Shown here: positions 53,003 through 62,429 of the stretch, one piece after another | Layout of the letters: the number at the start of each line of letters is the position of its first letter | Position numbering within the stretch: the first letter of the stretch is position 1 | DNA from: Microvirga subterranea | Lineage (GTDB): Bacteria; Pseudomonadota; Alphaproteobacteria; Rhizobiales; Beijerinckiaceae | DNA: 64,000 nucleotides | Assembly (NCBI RefSeq): GCF_003350535.1 | Contig: NZ_QQBB01000005.1 | Coordinates: 248,001 to 312,000, forward strand | Reading direction: 5' to 3' | Program-made: the position numbers and the translations under genes | The notes under the pieces: model-generated | Database searches by the model: none | Seen by the model: only the letters and a program-made list of their open reading frames with translations | What the model was told of the DNA's origin: nothing

Positions 53003-54028
53003 ATGACCGATGCCGCCACCTCGCCCTTCGACGACATCCGCCGCCTGATCACCACCATGCCAGGCCCGGACGAGGCGGCTGTCGAGGCGGTGCGGCTGCG
53101 CGAGCGCCAGCTCACCAAACCGGCGGGCAGCCTGGGCCGCCTCGAATGGCTCGTCGAGTGGCTCGCGGCCTGGCAAGGCAAGGCGCCTCCGACCGTCGAC
53201 CGGCCGCTCGTCTGCGTCTTCGCCGGCAGCCACGGCGTGACGGCGAAGGGCGTCTCGGCCTATCCGTCCGACGTGAACCGGCAGATGCTGGAGAACTTCG
53301 CGGCGGGCGGTGCGGCCATCAACCAGATCTGCGCCAGCCTCGGCCTCGGCTTCAAGGTCTTCGACCTCGCCCTCGACATGCCCACCAACGACATCACCGA
53401 GCGCGAGGCGATGGACGAGCGGTCCTGCGTCGCCACCATGGCGTTCGGCATGGAGGCGATCGCAGGCGGCACCGACCTGCTGGCGATTGGCGAGATGGGC
53501 ATCGGCAACACCACCGTGGCGGCGGCGATCTACGCGGCGCTCTACGGCGGGCCGGCCGAGCACTGGGTCGGCCGCGGCACGGGCGTGGACGACGAAGGCT
53601 TCAGGCGCAAGGTCGCAGCCGTCGAGGCCGCCATCGCCCGGCACCGGGAGCACCTGAACGACCCGCTCGAAACCTTAAGCCGCCTCGGCGGCCGCGAGGT
53701 CGCGGCCATGGCCGGCGCGATCCTGGCGGCGCGGCTGCAGAAGATTCCCGTGGTGCTCGACGGCTACGTGGCGACAGCGGCCGCCGCGATCCTGCACGCC
53801 ATCCATCCGTCCACCATCGACCATTGCGTCGCCGGCCATCTCTCGGCCGAGGGCGCCCATCAGGACGTGCTCGCCCGTCTCGGCAAGATCCCGCTGCTGG
53901 CGCTGGGCATGCGCCTCGGCGAAGGCTCGGGCGCGGCGCTCGCGGTCGGGCTCATCAAGAGCGCGGCGGCCATCCATCGCGACATGGCGACCTTCGCCCA
54001 GGCCGGAGTGTCCGAGCGCCTGGCCTGA
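53003..54028 (+). CDS. cobT: Nicotinate-nucleotide-DMB phosphoribosyltransferase CobT
   Basis: A 341-residue enzyme making alpha-ribazole phosphate from dimethylbenzimidazole, for the CobS reaction. Motifs: QLTKPAGSLGRLEWLVEWLA, FAGSHGVTAKGVSAYPSDV, GEMGIGNTTVAAAI and RLGEGSGAALAVGL with the catalytic-base Glu E307. No cobalamin riboswitch is visible upstream. The following nuclease gene starts two bases after the stop. Confidence 0.94.
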   Translation: MTDAATSPFDDIRRLITTMPGPDEAAVEAVRLRERQLTKPAGSLGRLEWLVEWLAAWQGKAPPTVDRPLVCVFAGSHGVTAKGVSAYPSDVNRQMLENFAAGGAAINQICASLGLGFKVFDLALDMPTNDITEREAMDERSCVATMAFGMEAIAGGTDLLAIGEMGIGNTTVAAAIYAALYGGPAEHWVGRGTGVDDEGFRRKVAAVEAAIARHREHLNDPLETLSRLGGREVAAMAGAILAARLQKIPVVLDGYVATAAAAILHAIHPSTIDHCVAGHLSAEGAHQDVLARLGKIPLLALGMRLGEGSGAALAVGLIKSAAAIHRDMATFAQAGVSERLA

Positions 54029-54030
54029 CC

Positions 54031-54555
54031 ATGGCGCGCATTCCGCTAAAACCCCGCCGCTCCGCACGCTCCTCCGGGCTCAGCTCCCTCTTCCTGGCCC
54101 TGCTGCTGGCTGTCGCGGCCTGGTACCTGCTTCACCCCAGCGGCCGAGTGCTCGAAGGCCGCGCCCACGCCATCGACGGGGACACGATCCGCATCGGTGA
54201 CGAGCGGCTGCGCCTGAAGGGCATCGATGCGCCGGAGATGCGCCAGATGTGCTCGCGCTCCGGCCGATCCTATCTCTGCGGCGAGACCGCCCGCGACGCG
54301 CTGGTCGGCATGATCGTCAACGAGGAGCTCCGCTGCCGCTCCTCCGGCCGCGACCGCTACAAGCGCCTGCTGGTCTATTGCACGGCCGGTGGGACCGACC
54401 TGAACCGGCGCATGGTTCAGGAGGGCTGGGCCGTGGCTTATGACCGGGAGTACCGGGACGAGGAGGCGGCTGCCCGCCGTCGCGGGGCAGGGATCTGGGC
54501 CGGCGAGTTCCAGCGTCCGCAGGAATGGCGGCGGGAGAACGCGCCCCGGCAGTGA
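54031..54555 (+). CDS. Thermonuclease-family (SNase-like) protein
   Basis: A 174-residue nuclease-fold protein anchored by an N-terminal membrane segment (about residues 16-35, SGLSSLFLALLLAVAAWYLL). Staphylococcal nuclease motifs: RAHAIDGDTIRIGDERLRLKG, IDAPEMRQ and RYKRLLVYC, carrying the usual metal Asp and catalytic Arg/Glu candidates. Four Cys suggest a periplasmic disulfide-bonded fold. It directly follows cobT, probably in the same transcript. Confidence 0.85.
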   Translation: MARIPLKPRRSARSSGLSSLFLALLLAVAAWYLLHPSGRVLEGRAHAIDGDTIRIGDERLRLKGIDAPEMRQMCSRSGRSYLCGETARDALVGMIVNEELRCRSSGRDRYKRLLVYCTAGGTDLNRRMVQEGWAVAYDREYRDEEAAARRRGAGIWAGEFQRPQEWRRENAPRQ

Positions 54556-54603
54556 CGCTGCGCCGCGCTCGCGGCCGCGCGCGACGATCCCCATCTGACG
54601 GGA

Positions 54604-55257
54604 ATGGATTCCGCCCCCGATTTCGACGAACTGTCGCGGCACATCCGCGCCTGCCGCATCTGCCGCGACGCGCCGCTCTACGGTGCGCCGCTGCCGCACG
54701 AGCCCGTCCCCATCATCCGGGGCAGCGCCACGGCGCGCCTGTGCATCGCCAGCCAGGCGCCGGGTACGCGGGCGCATGCGAGCGGCATCCCGTTCTCGGA
54801 CCGGTCGGGAACGCGGCTGCGGGACTGGCTCGGACTGGACGAGGCGACCTTCTACGATGGCTCGCGCATCGCCATCGTGCCCATGGGCCACTGCTTTCCC
54901 GGGCAGGATTCCAAGGGCGGCGACCTGCCGCCGCGCCGGGAATGCGCGCAAGCCTGGCGACGGCCGGTCTTCGAGGCGCTGCCGGATCTCGAGCTGATCC
55001 TGCTGATCGGGCAGTACGCCCAGGCCTGGCATCTCGGCGAGGACTTCAAGGACGGTCTCACCGAGACGGTGAAACGCTGGCGCGAGATCCTGTCCGCTCC
55101 GCGCCGTCCGCGCATCCTGCCGCTCCCGCACCCATCCTGGCGCAACAACGGATGGCTGAGGAAAAACCCATGGTTCGAAGCGGAGCTTTTGCCCGTGCTT
55201 CAGGCCGAGCTTCGCACTATGCTCCGGCTCGACGATCGAGGAGCCACGACCCCATGA
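54604..55257 (+). CDS. Uracil-DNA glycosylase superfamily protein
   Basis: A 217-residue protein of the UDG fold. N-terminal CRICRDAPLYG, active-site motif SQAPGTRAHASGIPFSD, a central ILLIGQYAQAWHL, and the DNA-interaction motif LPHPSWRNNGWLRKNPWF. Several Cys near the N-terminus could bind a metal. It may remove damaged bases, but the exact substrate is not clear. The stop overlaps the next gene (ATGA). Confidence 0.85.
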   Translation: MDSAPDFDELSRHIRACRICRDAPLYGAPLPHEPVPIIRGSATARLCIASQAPGTRAHASGIPFSDRSGTRLRDWLGLDEATFYDGSRIAIVPMGHCFPGQDSKGGDLPPRRECAQAWRRPVFEALPDLELILLIGQYAQAWHLGEDFKDGLTETVKRWREILSAPRRPRILPLPHPSWRNNGWLRKNPWFEAELLPVLQAELRTMLRLDDRGATTP

Positions 55258-56045
55258 ATTCGACCACCCTGCGCTGCACCGTGAACGGCAAGGTCGCGAC
55301 CGTCGCGCTTGCGCGGCCCGACAAGCTGAACGCCCTCAACGCCACGATGCATGCGGAGCTGCGCGAGGCGCTGCAGTCGCTGGCGCAGGACGAGGCCGTG
55401 CAGGTGGTGGTGCTCACCGGCGAAGGCCGCGCCTTCTCGTCGGGCCAGGACCTGACGGAGGACCTGCCGAGGGATGCTGAAGGCCGCATCGATCTCGGGC
55501 CGCCGCTCGCCCGCGACTACAATCCCCTGGTGCTCACCCTCGCCAACTTCCCGAAGGTGACGATCGCGGCCCTCAACGGTCCAGCCGTCGGCGCCTCCAT
55601 GAACATCGCGCTCGCCTGCGACATCGTCGTGGCGGCGCGCTCCGCCTATTTGCAGGAGGCCTTCGCCAAGATCGCGCTCGTCCCGGATGCGGGAGGCACC
55701 TGGATCCTGCCGCGCCTCGTCGGCCCGAAGCAGGCGCTCGCCCTCATGCTCACCGCCGACCCGATCCCCGCCGAGGAGGCCCAGCGCCTCGGGCTCGTCT
55801 ACCGGGTGTTCGAGGACGCGTCCTTCGCGGACGATGTCGCGGCCTTCGCGGCGAAGCTCGCCGACGGAGCGGGCCTAGCCCAGCGCCTCACCAAGCAGGC
55901 GGTGGCGCAGAGCTTGTCGAACGACCTCGAAGGGCAGCTCGCGCTCGAGGCGGCGCTGCAGAGCGAGGCCGGCTTCAGCCGGGATTTCATGGAAGGCATC
56001 GCGGCCTTCCGCGAGAAGCGCGCGCCCCGGTTCGAAGGCCGCTGA
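55254..56045 (+). CDS. Enoyl-CoA hydratase/isomerase, PaaG-like
   Basis: A 263-residue crotonase-fold enzyme. The oxyanion-hole regions are FSSGQDLTEDLP and NGPAVGASMNIALACDIVVA. The segment VPDAGGTWILPRLVG holds the Asp typical of PaaG-type isomerases rather than the two Glu of hydratases. It may act in phenylacetate or fatty-acid breakdown, but no other paa genes are present. ATG 55254 overlaps the UDG stop. Confidence 0.85.
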   Translation: MNSTTLRCTVNGKVATVALARPDKLNALNATMHAELREALQSLAQDEAVQVVVLTGEGRAFSSGQDLTEDLPRDAEGRIDLGPPLARDYNPLVLTLANFPKVTIAALNGPAVGASMNIALACDIVVAARSAYLQEAFAKIALVPDAGGTWILPRLVGPKQALALMLTADPIPAEEAQRLGLVYRVFEDASFADDVAAFAAKLADGAGLAQRLTKQAVAQSLSNDLEGQLALEAALQSEAGFSRDFMEGIAAFREKRAPRFEGR

Positions 56046-56060
56046 GGGAGACACCAGAGC

Positions 56061-56267
56061 ATGCGTCCGAACTACCTGATCCTCATCCTTCTCGTGCTGA
56101 TGATCGTGATCGGCATCTTCATGTCGCGCGATCCCGAGCACGCCCAGCGCCTGTCGCAGATGTACCGCGACGCCTCCTTCCAGGGCGAGACGCGCGAGAT
56201 CGTCCTGATGCTGCTCGCCCTCGGCATCGGCGGCTTCATCGTCTATCTCACGATGACGCGGCGGTGA
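56061..56267 (+). CDS. Small two-span membrane protein
   Basis: A 68-residue protein with membrane segments at about residues 4-20 (NYLILILLVLMIVIGIF) and 47-64 (IVLMLLALGIGGFIVYL), joined by a polar helix. GAGGGAGA precedes the ATG. It closes the cobT-nuclease-UDG-isomerase strand run. I know of no function. Confidence 0.75.
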   Translation: MRPNYLILILLVLMIVIGIFMSRDPEHAQRLSQMYRDASFQGETREIVLMLLALGIGGFIVYLTMTRR

Positions 56268-56275
56268 GGGCGACA

Positions 56276-56298
56276 GGTGCGGCGGGCTCCGCCGCACC
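56276..56298. terminator. Hairpin between convergent genes
   Basis: GGTGCGGCGG (56276-56285), loop GCT, CCGCCGCACC (56289-56298): a perfect 10-bp stem, with no T run on either strand. It lies between the convergent small membrane gene and the repeat protein gene and may act in both directions. Confidence 0.55.
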
Positions 56299-56305
56299 GC
56301 CGAAA

Positions 56306-57634
56306 TCACAGCACGAAGTAGTCGTTCGGCGACGAGCCCTCGGGCCCTTCGTTGATGTCCACCACCGTCGGCCTGGCGCAGTGCCCGGCGAGGCGGAAGA
56401 GTTCGGATCCGGTCTCCTCCGTCTCGGCCGTGAAGTACAGCTTGCCCCTGAACTCGGTGAAGCCGGTGGGGTTCGAGTCGCCTTCGCCCCGGTTCAGATC
56501 GACCAGGGTGGCATGGTTGCTCCGGGGCGAGATCGAGTAGACCTCGCGCCCGTTCGCCTCCGTCTCGGCCGAGAAGTAGAGCCGGCCCTTGTACTCCGTC
56601 AGTTCCAAGGGAGTCGAACTGGCCTCGCCCGGTGCGATGTCGATCAGCTGCGGCTTCGTGCTGCCCGGGCAGAGGCGGTAGAGCTCCATCCCGTTCTCCG
56701 ACGTCTGGGCGGTGAAGTAGAGCGATCCCTTGAAGACCGTGAGGTTGTTCACGGAGGAGGACGCCTCGCCGGGATTGATGTCGATGATCGTCGGCGTGGT
56801 GCTGCCCGGCTTCAGGCGGAACAGCTCCGTGCCGGTCCCGGGCGAAGAGCCGGCGAAGTAGAGCGAGCCCCTGAAGGGAACGATGCCGCTGAACGTGCCG
56901 AGGAACGAGCCCTCGGCGCCAGGGGTCATGTCGATCACTTCAGGTGTGGTGCTGCCGGGCGCAAGGCGGAAAAGCTCGTCCCCCGTCTCCTCCGTGAAAG
57001 CGGTGAAGTAGAGATATCCCCTGTACGCGGTGAAGCTGCTCAGGAGACCCGGCGTGGACCAGTCGGGACCGGGATTGATGTCGATGAGTTCCGGCGTGGT
57101 GCTGCCGGGGTCGAGGCGGTAGAGCTCGTTGCCGTTCGCCTCGGAGAAGGCGCGGAAATAGAGCTGACCGCCGAACTCGAAGAAATCGGTAGGAACCGAG
57201 CCGGTCGCCTCGGGCCCCGGCTGGGCATCGGTGGGATTGATGTCGATGAGCGTCGGCGTGTCGCTGCCGCGGGCGAGACGGTAGAGTTCCGTGCCGTTCT
57301 CTTCCGTTGTCGCCCCGAAATAGAGCGCTCCCGCGAACGGGGTCAGCTGGTACGGGTCCGAGGGCGCGGCGCCGGCATTGATGTCGAATACGGTCGTCTC
57401 GCCGGTCCGCGGGGAGTAGCGGAACAGCTCCGTGCCCTGCTCCAGCGTCGCGTTCGCGAAATAGAGCTGCCCGCCGAGTTCGGCGAAGCCATGGGGCGAT
57501 CCGTAGCCGCCGCCGGGCGAGAGATCGATCAGGGTCGGCTCGTGGCTCCAGGGATTGAGCCGGTAAAGCTCCCGGCCGGCCTCCTCGGTGAAGGCCGAGA
57601 AGTAGAGCGAATGGTCGTGCGAATGCCTCGCCAT
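56306..57634 (-). CDS. Nine-copy LYF...ELY/FRL repeat protein (ELWxxDGT-like)
   Basis: A 442-residue protein built almost wholly of nine units of about 45-50 residues. Each has a strand LYFxAxTEExGxELYRLxPG, then a T/P stretch and an IDINPG turn, as in ELWxxDGT beta-propeller-like proteins. No signal peptide or membrane segment is visible; the N-terminus is MARHSHDHS. The start at 57634 has GAGGA upstream on the minus strand. No catalytic motif is seen. Secretion by another route or a cytoplasmic role are both open. Confidence 0.8.
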   Translation of the reverse strand: MARHSHDHSLYFSAFTEEAGRELYRLNPWSHEPTLIDLSPGGGYGSPHGFAELGGQLYFANATLEQGTELFRYSPRTGETTVFDINAGAAPSDPYQLTPFAGALYFGATTEENGTELYRLARGSDTPTLIDINPTDAQPGPEATGSVPTDFFEFGGQLYFRAFSEANGNELYRLDPGSTTPELIDINPGPDWSTPGLLSSFTAYRGYLYFTAFTEETGDELFRLAPGSTTPEVIDMTPGAEGSFLGTFSGIVPFRGSLYFAGSSPGTGTELFRLKPGSTTPTIIDINPGEASSSVNNLTVFKGSLYFTAQTSENGMELYRLCPGSTKPQLIDIAPGEASSTPLELTEYKGRLYFSAETEANGREVYSISPRSNHATLVDLNRGEGDSNPTGFTEFRGKLYFTAETEETGSELFRLAGHCARPTVVDINEGPEGSSPNDYFVL

Positions 57635-57641
57635 GGCGTTT

Positions 57642-57684
57642 CCTCGAATGGTTGTCCGCGCCCCCGGATCGCCCTCGAATGGTT
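57642..57684. promoter_or_regulatory. Direct repeat CCTCGAATGGTT
   Basis: CCTCGAATGGTT occurs at 57642-57653 and again at 57673-57684, 31 bases apart (three helical turns), just upstream of the repeat-protein gene. The first copy overlaps its ribosome site region. It may be a regulator site; no regulator is adjacent. Confidence 0.4.
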
Positions 57685-57804
57685 CTGTCGTCGTGACTGA
57701 CATGCCCCGGCCACGGGGCTCCTCCCGGCCGCCCGCCTTCTCGGCCGCGGCGCCGCAATCTCCCGCACACGGAGATCCAGGCGCTATTTTCACACGCGCT
57801 GATG

Positions 57805-57836
57805 GAAAAGGGCGCTGACCTTTCGATCAGCGCCCT
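57805..57836 (-). terminator. Terminator after the dehydrogenase gene
   Basis: AGGGCGCTGA (57809-57818) and TCAGCGCCCT (57827-57836) form a perfect 10-bp stem. On the minus strand the stem is followed by TTT. It lies 75 bases past the end of the minus-strand dehydrogenase gene at 57912. Confidence 0.85.
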
Positions 57837-57911
57837 GTGGTCTTGCGAGTTAGAGCATGGCTCGAACTTACCTAGGAGGGGGCAAAAGCGGACAGGCGTG
57901 CGGCGCCGCGA

Positions 57912-58778
57912 TCAACGGTCCAGGCGGGCGATCAGGCTCGACGTGTCCCAGCGGTTGCCGCCCATCTTCTGAACCTCGGCATAGAACTGGTCGATCATCG
58001 CGGTGGCCGGCAGGCTGGCGCCGTTCTTGCGCGCCTCGTCGAGCACGATGGCGAGGTCCTTGCGCATCCAGTCGACCGCGAAGCCGAAATCGAACTTGCC
58101 CTGATTCATGGTCTTGCCGCGGTTCTCCATCTGCCAGGAGCCGGCGGCGCCCTTCGAGATCACGTCGAGCACCGCCTCGATGTCGAGGCCGGCCCGCTTG
58201 CCGAAATGGATGCCCTCGGCGAGGCCCTGGACGAGGCCGGCGATGCAGATCTGGTTGATCATCTTGGTGAGCTGGCCGGAACCGGCCGGACCCATCAGCC
58301 GGCAGGCGCGGGCGAAGCTCATGATCACGGGCTCGGCCTTCGCGTAAGCGCCCTGGTCGCCGCCGCACATGACGGTGAGCACGCCGTTCTCGGCGCCCGC
58401 CTGGCCGCCGGAAACCGGCGCGTCGATGAAGGCCGCGCCCTTGTCCTGCGCGGCGGCGTAGAGCTCGCGGGCGACCTCCGCCGAGGCGGTGGTGTGGTCG
58501 ACGAAGAGGCTGCCGGCCTTCAGGCCGTGGAAGGCGCCGTCGGCCCCGAGGGTCACCTGACGCAGGTCGTCGTCGTTGCCCACGCAGGCGAACACGATCT
58601 CCTGGCCCTCGGCGGCCTCGCGGGGCGTCGGGGCGGCGCGGCCGCCGTTCTCGGACACCCATTTCTCGGCCTTCGCGGCCGTGCGGTTGTAGACCGTCAC
58701 CTCATGCCCCTTGGCCATGAGATGCCGCGCCATGGGGTAGCCCATCACGCCCAAACCCAGAAATGCGACCTTCGCCAT
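57912..58778 (-). CDS. NAD(P)-dependent beta-hydroxyacid dehydrogenase
   Basis: A 288-residue member of the 3-hydroxyisobutyrate/tartronate-semialdehyde reductase family. Cofactor-binding GLGVMGYPMARHL at the N-terminus, substrate-site PVSGGQAGAENGVLTVMCGG, and the catalytic Lys in QLTKMINQICIAG. ATG 58778 has GGGAG about seven bases upstream; the longer upstream frame lacks one. The substrate could be hydroxyisobutyrate, glyoxylate-derived semialdehyde or similar. Confidence 0.9.
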   Translation of the reverse strand: MAKVAFLGLGVMGYPMARHLMAKGHEVTVYNRTAAKAEKWVSENGGRAAPTPREAAEGQEIVFACVGNDDDLRQVTLGADGAFHGLKAGSLFVDHTTASAEVARELYAAAQDKGAAFIDAPVSGGQAGAENGVLTVMCGGDQGAYAKAEPVIMSFARACRLMGPAGSGQLTKMINQICIAGLVQGLAEGIHFGKRAGLDIEAVLDVISKGAAGSWQMENRGKTMNQGKFDFGFAVDWMRKDLAIVLDEARKNGASLPATAMIDQFYAEVQKMGGNRWDTSSLIARLDR

Positions 58779-58839
58779 CGTCTGCTCCCGTTTCGTCATG
58801 GTGGTTGTATGGAGACGAGGGGGCGCGGTCAAACGCGGT

Positions 58840-58894
58840 TAGGGCATCGGTCGCAAAAGTGGTTCCGCACTTTTGGGAGCGGTCCGATGCCCTA
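58840..58894. repeat. Large inverted repeat at the 3' end of the binding protein gene
   Basis: TAGGGCATCGG (58840-58850) pairs with CCGATGCCCTA (58884-58894), with inner GCAAAAGTG / CACTTTTG arms. The last three bases are the stop codon of the minus-strand binding-protein gene. It belongs to the same dispersed element type as 31253-31278 and could end the transcript. Confidence 0.7.
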
Positions 58895-59686
58895 CTTGAT
58901 GTCGAAGGAAAAATACTTGGCGCGGATGCGGTCGTAGGTGCCGTCCGCCATGACCTGGACGATGGCGGCGTTGAAGCGGTCCTTCAGGGCCACGTCCTCC
59001 TTGCGCAGGCCGATGCCGTAGGACTGGTGCCGGTAGGCCGGGTTCGCCGGCGCGTCGCCGAGGATGTGGCAGCAGCCGCCTTCGCGGGATTCCAGGAACT
59101 TGGTCAGGAAGCGCTTGTCCCCGAACACGGCGTCGAGCCGGCCGACCAGAAGGTCGAGATTGGCCTCCTCGGTCTTGCCGTAGAGCTCGATCTCGGACTC
59201 CTTGTAGAATTCCTTGAGGTAGGTCTCGTGGTCGCTGCGGTCGGCGGTGCCGATGCGCTTCTCGGCCAGGGCCCGGGGCGTGACGTCGCCGGCCGGCATC
59301 TCCTTGAGCCCGATGAAGATTGCCGGGATGCGGTAATAGGGGTTGGTGAAGGCGATGCGCTTCTGCCGCCGCTCGGTGATCTCGAGCGAGGACATGATCG
59401 CATCGTATTCCTTGTTCAGGAGCCCGCGCATGATGCCGTCCCACTGGTGGACGGTCGGCATGCACTCGGCCTTCATGGCATCGCACAGCGCCTGGAGGAG
59501 ATCGACCTCGAAACCCTGGAGCTCGTTGTTCTGGTCGAGATAGTTGAAGGGCGGATAGGCGCCTTCGACGGCGACGCGGATCACCGGCTTGTCCTGCGCG
59601 GCAGCAGGAAGGGCGGACGAAAGCCCGACGGCCAACGCCGCGATCGGTCCCAGTTTCCGCCAGATACTCAACAGGTCCACGTTCAT
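58892..59686 (-). CDS. Amino-acid-type ABC transporter substrate-binding protein
   Basis: A 264-residue periplasmic solute-binding protein of family 3. Signal peptide around LGPIAALAVGLSSALPAAAQ, then RVAVEGAYPPFNYLDQNNEL, GFEVDLLQALCDAM, YDAIMSSLEITERRQKRIAF and GKTEEANLDLLVGRLDAVFG. Lysine/arginine/ornithine-type ligands are plausible. No permease or ATPase genes adjoin it, so it is an orphan. ATG 59686 gives the best signal peptide; the ribosome site is weak. Confidence 0.9.
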   Translation of the reverse strand: MNVDLLSIWRKLGPIAALAVGLSSALPAAAQDKPVIRVAVEGAYPPFNYLDQNNELQGFEVDLLQALCDAMKAECMPTVHQWDGIMRGLLNKEYDAIMSSLEITERRQKRIAFTNPYYRIPAIFIGLKEMPAGDVTPRALAEKRIGTADRSDHETYLKEFYKESEIELYGKTEEANLDLLVGRLDAVFGDKRFLTKFLESREGGCCHILGDAPANPAYRHQSYGIGLRKEDVALKDRFNAAIVQVMADGTYDRIRAKYFSFDIK

Positions 59687-59785
59687 CGCCCAGGTAATCC
59701 AGGTCGATATTCCGTGAAAGCGTTGTACAGTCAACGTCTGAACGGCTGAGTTACTTTGGCGCGAGGAGATTTCGTTCCGGAAAGC

Positions 59786-60823
<1,038 letters not shown>

Positions 60824-60925
60824 TCTTGAGCCATCCTTGTCGCCAGGCGTCCGGGAGCTTGCCTTAAAGTTAGTTCTCCCGCAGCTATCGTCAAATCATC
60901 CCTGACGTCACGAGGATTCTCCACC

Positions 60926-61288
60926 ATGTCCGAGCGCTGGCCAACCGAACTCCGCCTTGCCAAGGACAAGCGGACCCTGAGCATCGTGTTCGACGACGGC
61001 GCGGCCTTTCACCTGCCGGCGGAGTACCTGCGCGTCACGAGCCCCTCTGCCGAGGTGCAGGGGCACAGCCCGGCTGAGCGCAAGACGGTGCCGGGCAAGC
61101 GGAACGTGGAGATCATCGGCGTCGAGCCCATCGGCAACTACGCCGTGAAGCTGGTCTTCGACGACATGCACGACACGGGCATCTACGGCTGGGACTACCT
61201 GTACCGCCTCGGCAGCGAGCAGGCGGAGCGCTGGCAGGCCTATCTCGACGAGCTTGCCGCGAAGGGGCTGTCGCGGGAGGGGCGGTGA
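60926..61288 (+). CDS. DUF971 family protein
   Basis: A 120-residue protein of DUF971, the domain found at the N-terminus of gamma-butyrobetaine hydroxylases and as a stand-alone protein. Parts: WPTELRLAKDKRTLSIVFDD, LPAEYLRVTSPSAEVQGH, VEIIGVEPIGNYAVKLVFDD and HDTGIYGWDYLYRLG. It probably has a role in iron-sulfur or molybdenum enzyme assembly, going by neighbours in other genomes; nearby moaA is consistent. Exact function unknown. Confidence 0.88.
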   Translation: MSERWPTELRLAKDKRTLSIVFDDGAAFHLPAEYLRVTSPSAEVQGHSPAERKTVPGKRNVEIIGVEPIGNYAVKLVFDDMHDTGIYGWDYLYRLGSEQAERWQAYLDELAAKGLSREGR

Positions 61289-61299
61289 GGGGAGGCACC

Positions 61300-61437
61300 G
61301 TCATTCCGGGGCGAGCAACGCGAGAGCCCGGAACCCATAAGCGCTAGCGTCTCAAGAAAAGGCGATCAGCGTCTCGCTCAATCCTGAACCGTCAGCGGCT
61401 ATGGGTTCCGGGCTCCGCTACGCGGCCCCGGAATGAC
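61300..61437. repeat. 138-bp palindromic repeat (GTCATTCCGGGGC type)
   Basis: Outer arms GTCATTCCGGGGC (61300-61312) and GCCCCGGAATGAC (61425-61437) are perfect inverted repeats. Inner arms GAGCCCGGAACCCATA and TATGGGTTCCGGGCTC extend the fold. The central part contains AAGAAAAGGCGATC. It lies between two convergent genes and is the long form of the 38575-38617 element. Confidence 0.85.
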
Positions 61438-61453
61438 GATGGTGAACTTCAAC

Positions 61454-62038
61454 TCAGCGCTGGACCACCACGCGGGCGCCGACCTTGGCGCGGTTGTAGA
61501 GGTCCACCACGTCCTCGTTGGTCATGCGGATGCAGCCCGAGGAGACGGCCTCGCCGATGGTCTCCGGCTCGTTCGAGCCATGGATGCGGTAGATGGTGCT
61601 GCCGATGTAGAGGGCGCGGGCGCCGAGCGGGTTGTCCGGGCCGCCCTTCATGTAGCGCGGCAGGTCGGGACGGCGCTTCAGCATCTCGGCCGGCGGGCGC
61701 CAGTCGGGCCATTCGCGCTTCATCGTGACGGAGTGGGTCCCAGCCCAGGTGAAGCCCGGGCGGCCGACGCCGACCCCGTACTGGATCGCCTGGCCGTTGC
61801 CGAGCACGTAGTAGAGCCGGCGCTCGCTGGTCGAGACCACGATGGTGCCGGGGGCGTAGCGCCCGTCGAAGGAGACCACCTGCCGCTGCGGAGCGACGGC
61901 CTGGGCCTTCAGCGAGTCGTCCACGCTGTAGAGCGGCTGGCGGGTGAGAGGATCGACCGCCGTGAAAGCGGAAGCCGGCGTCGCCAGGACGGCGAAGGCG
62001 CAGGCGAGCCCGGAGAGGGCAGCGAAAGTGCGTCCCAT
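61454..62038 (-). CDS. L,D-transpeptidase (YkuD)
   Basis: A 194-residue cell-wall enzyme forming 3-3 cross-links or attaching proteins to peptidoglycan. Signal peptide MGRTFAALSGLACAFAVLAT; YkuD motifs GTIVVSTSERRLYYVLGNGQ, then IYRIHGSNEPETIG and SSGCIRMTNEDVVDLY with the catalytic Cys in SGCIRM. Length is normal. Rhizobial genomes carry many copies of this family. Confidence 0.92.
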   Translation of the reverse strand: MGRTFAALSGLACAFAVLATPASAFTAVDPLTRQPLYSVDDSLKAQAVAPQRQVVSFDGRYAPGTIVVSTSERRLYYVLGNGQAIQYGVGVGRPGFTWAGTHSVTMKREWPDWRPPAEMLKRRPDLPRYMKGGPDNPLGARALYIGSTIYRIHGSNEPETIGEAVSSGCIRMTNEDVVDLYNRAKVGARVVVQR

Positions 62039-62246
62039 AATTGCCTCGGAAAAATCCAGTTTGGTGCGGGTCGGTGATTGCTAAACGCAACAGCCGCGGT
62101 TCGGATCCAAGCTTTATAGGGATTTCGTAATAGAATCCTAGGCGACCTCAGCCATGTTTTCGCCACAGAGTAACCGGCCCGTTAAGGCTCCGCTGCCACA
62201 TTCGGCCACCGGATCAAATTGTCCGCGCGGTTTCGGATTCTTTGGC

Positions 62247-62276
62247 TTGACGTCAGGGGTTTAACGCCTCTAGAAG
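62247..62276 (+). promoter_or_regulatory. Promoter of tRNA-Val
   Basis: TTGACG (62247-62252), an 18-base spacer and TAGAAG (62271-62276) form a sigma-70-type promoter. Its -10 ends eleven bases before the mature tRNA, a close but usual distance for tRNA genes. Confidence 0.65.
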
Positions 62277-62286
62277 GCGCTGGTCA

Positions 62287-62361
62287 GGGCGCGTAGCTCA
62301 GCGGGAGAGCATTCGCTTCACACGCGAAGGGTCACAGGTTCAATCCCTGTCGCGCCCACCA
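62287..62361 (+). tRNA. tRNA-Val (anticodon CAC)
   Basis: Cloverleaf: acceptor arms GGGCGCG (62287-62293) and CGCGCCC (62351-62357), discriminator A and encoded CCA (62359-62361). The anticodon stem TTCGC/GCGAA carries loop TTCACAC, anticodon CAC. The T loop GGTTCAATCCC is standard. It reads the GTG codon of valine. Confidence 0.97.
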
Positions 62362-62429
62362 TTTCCTTCCTGATCCATCATCTTCACATTTTCGTGCTCA
62401 GGATCGGAGCGCGGCCCCTGCCGCGCCTT

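Noticed and set aside
62287..62361. tRNA-Val as an integration site
   Set aside because: No integrase, no repeated tRNA end downstream, and normal housekeeping genes on both sides.
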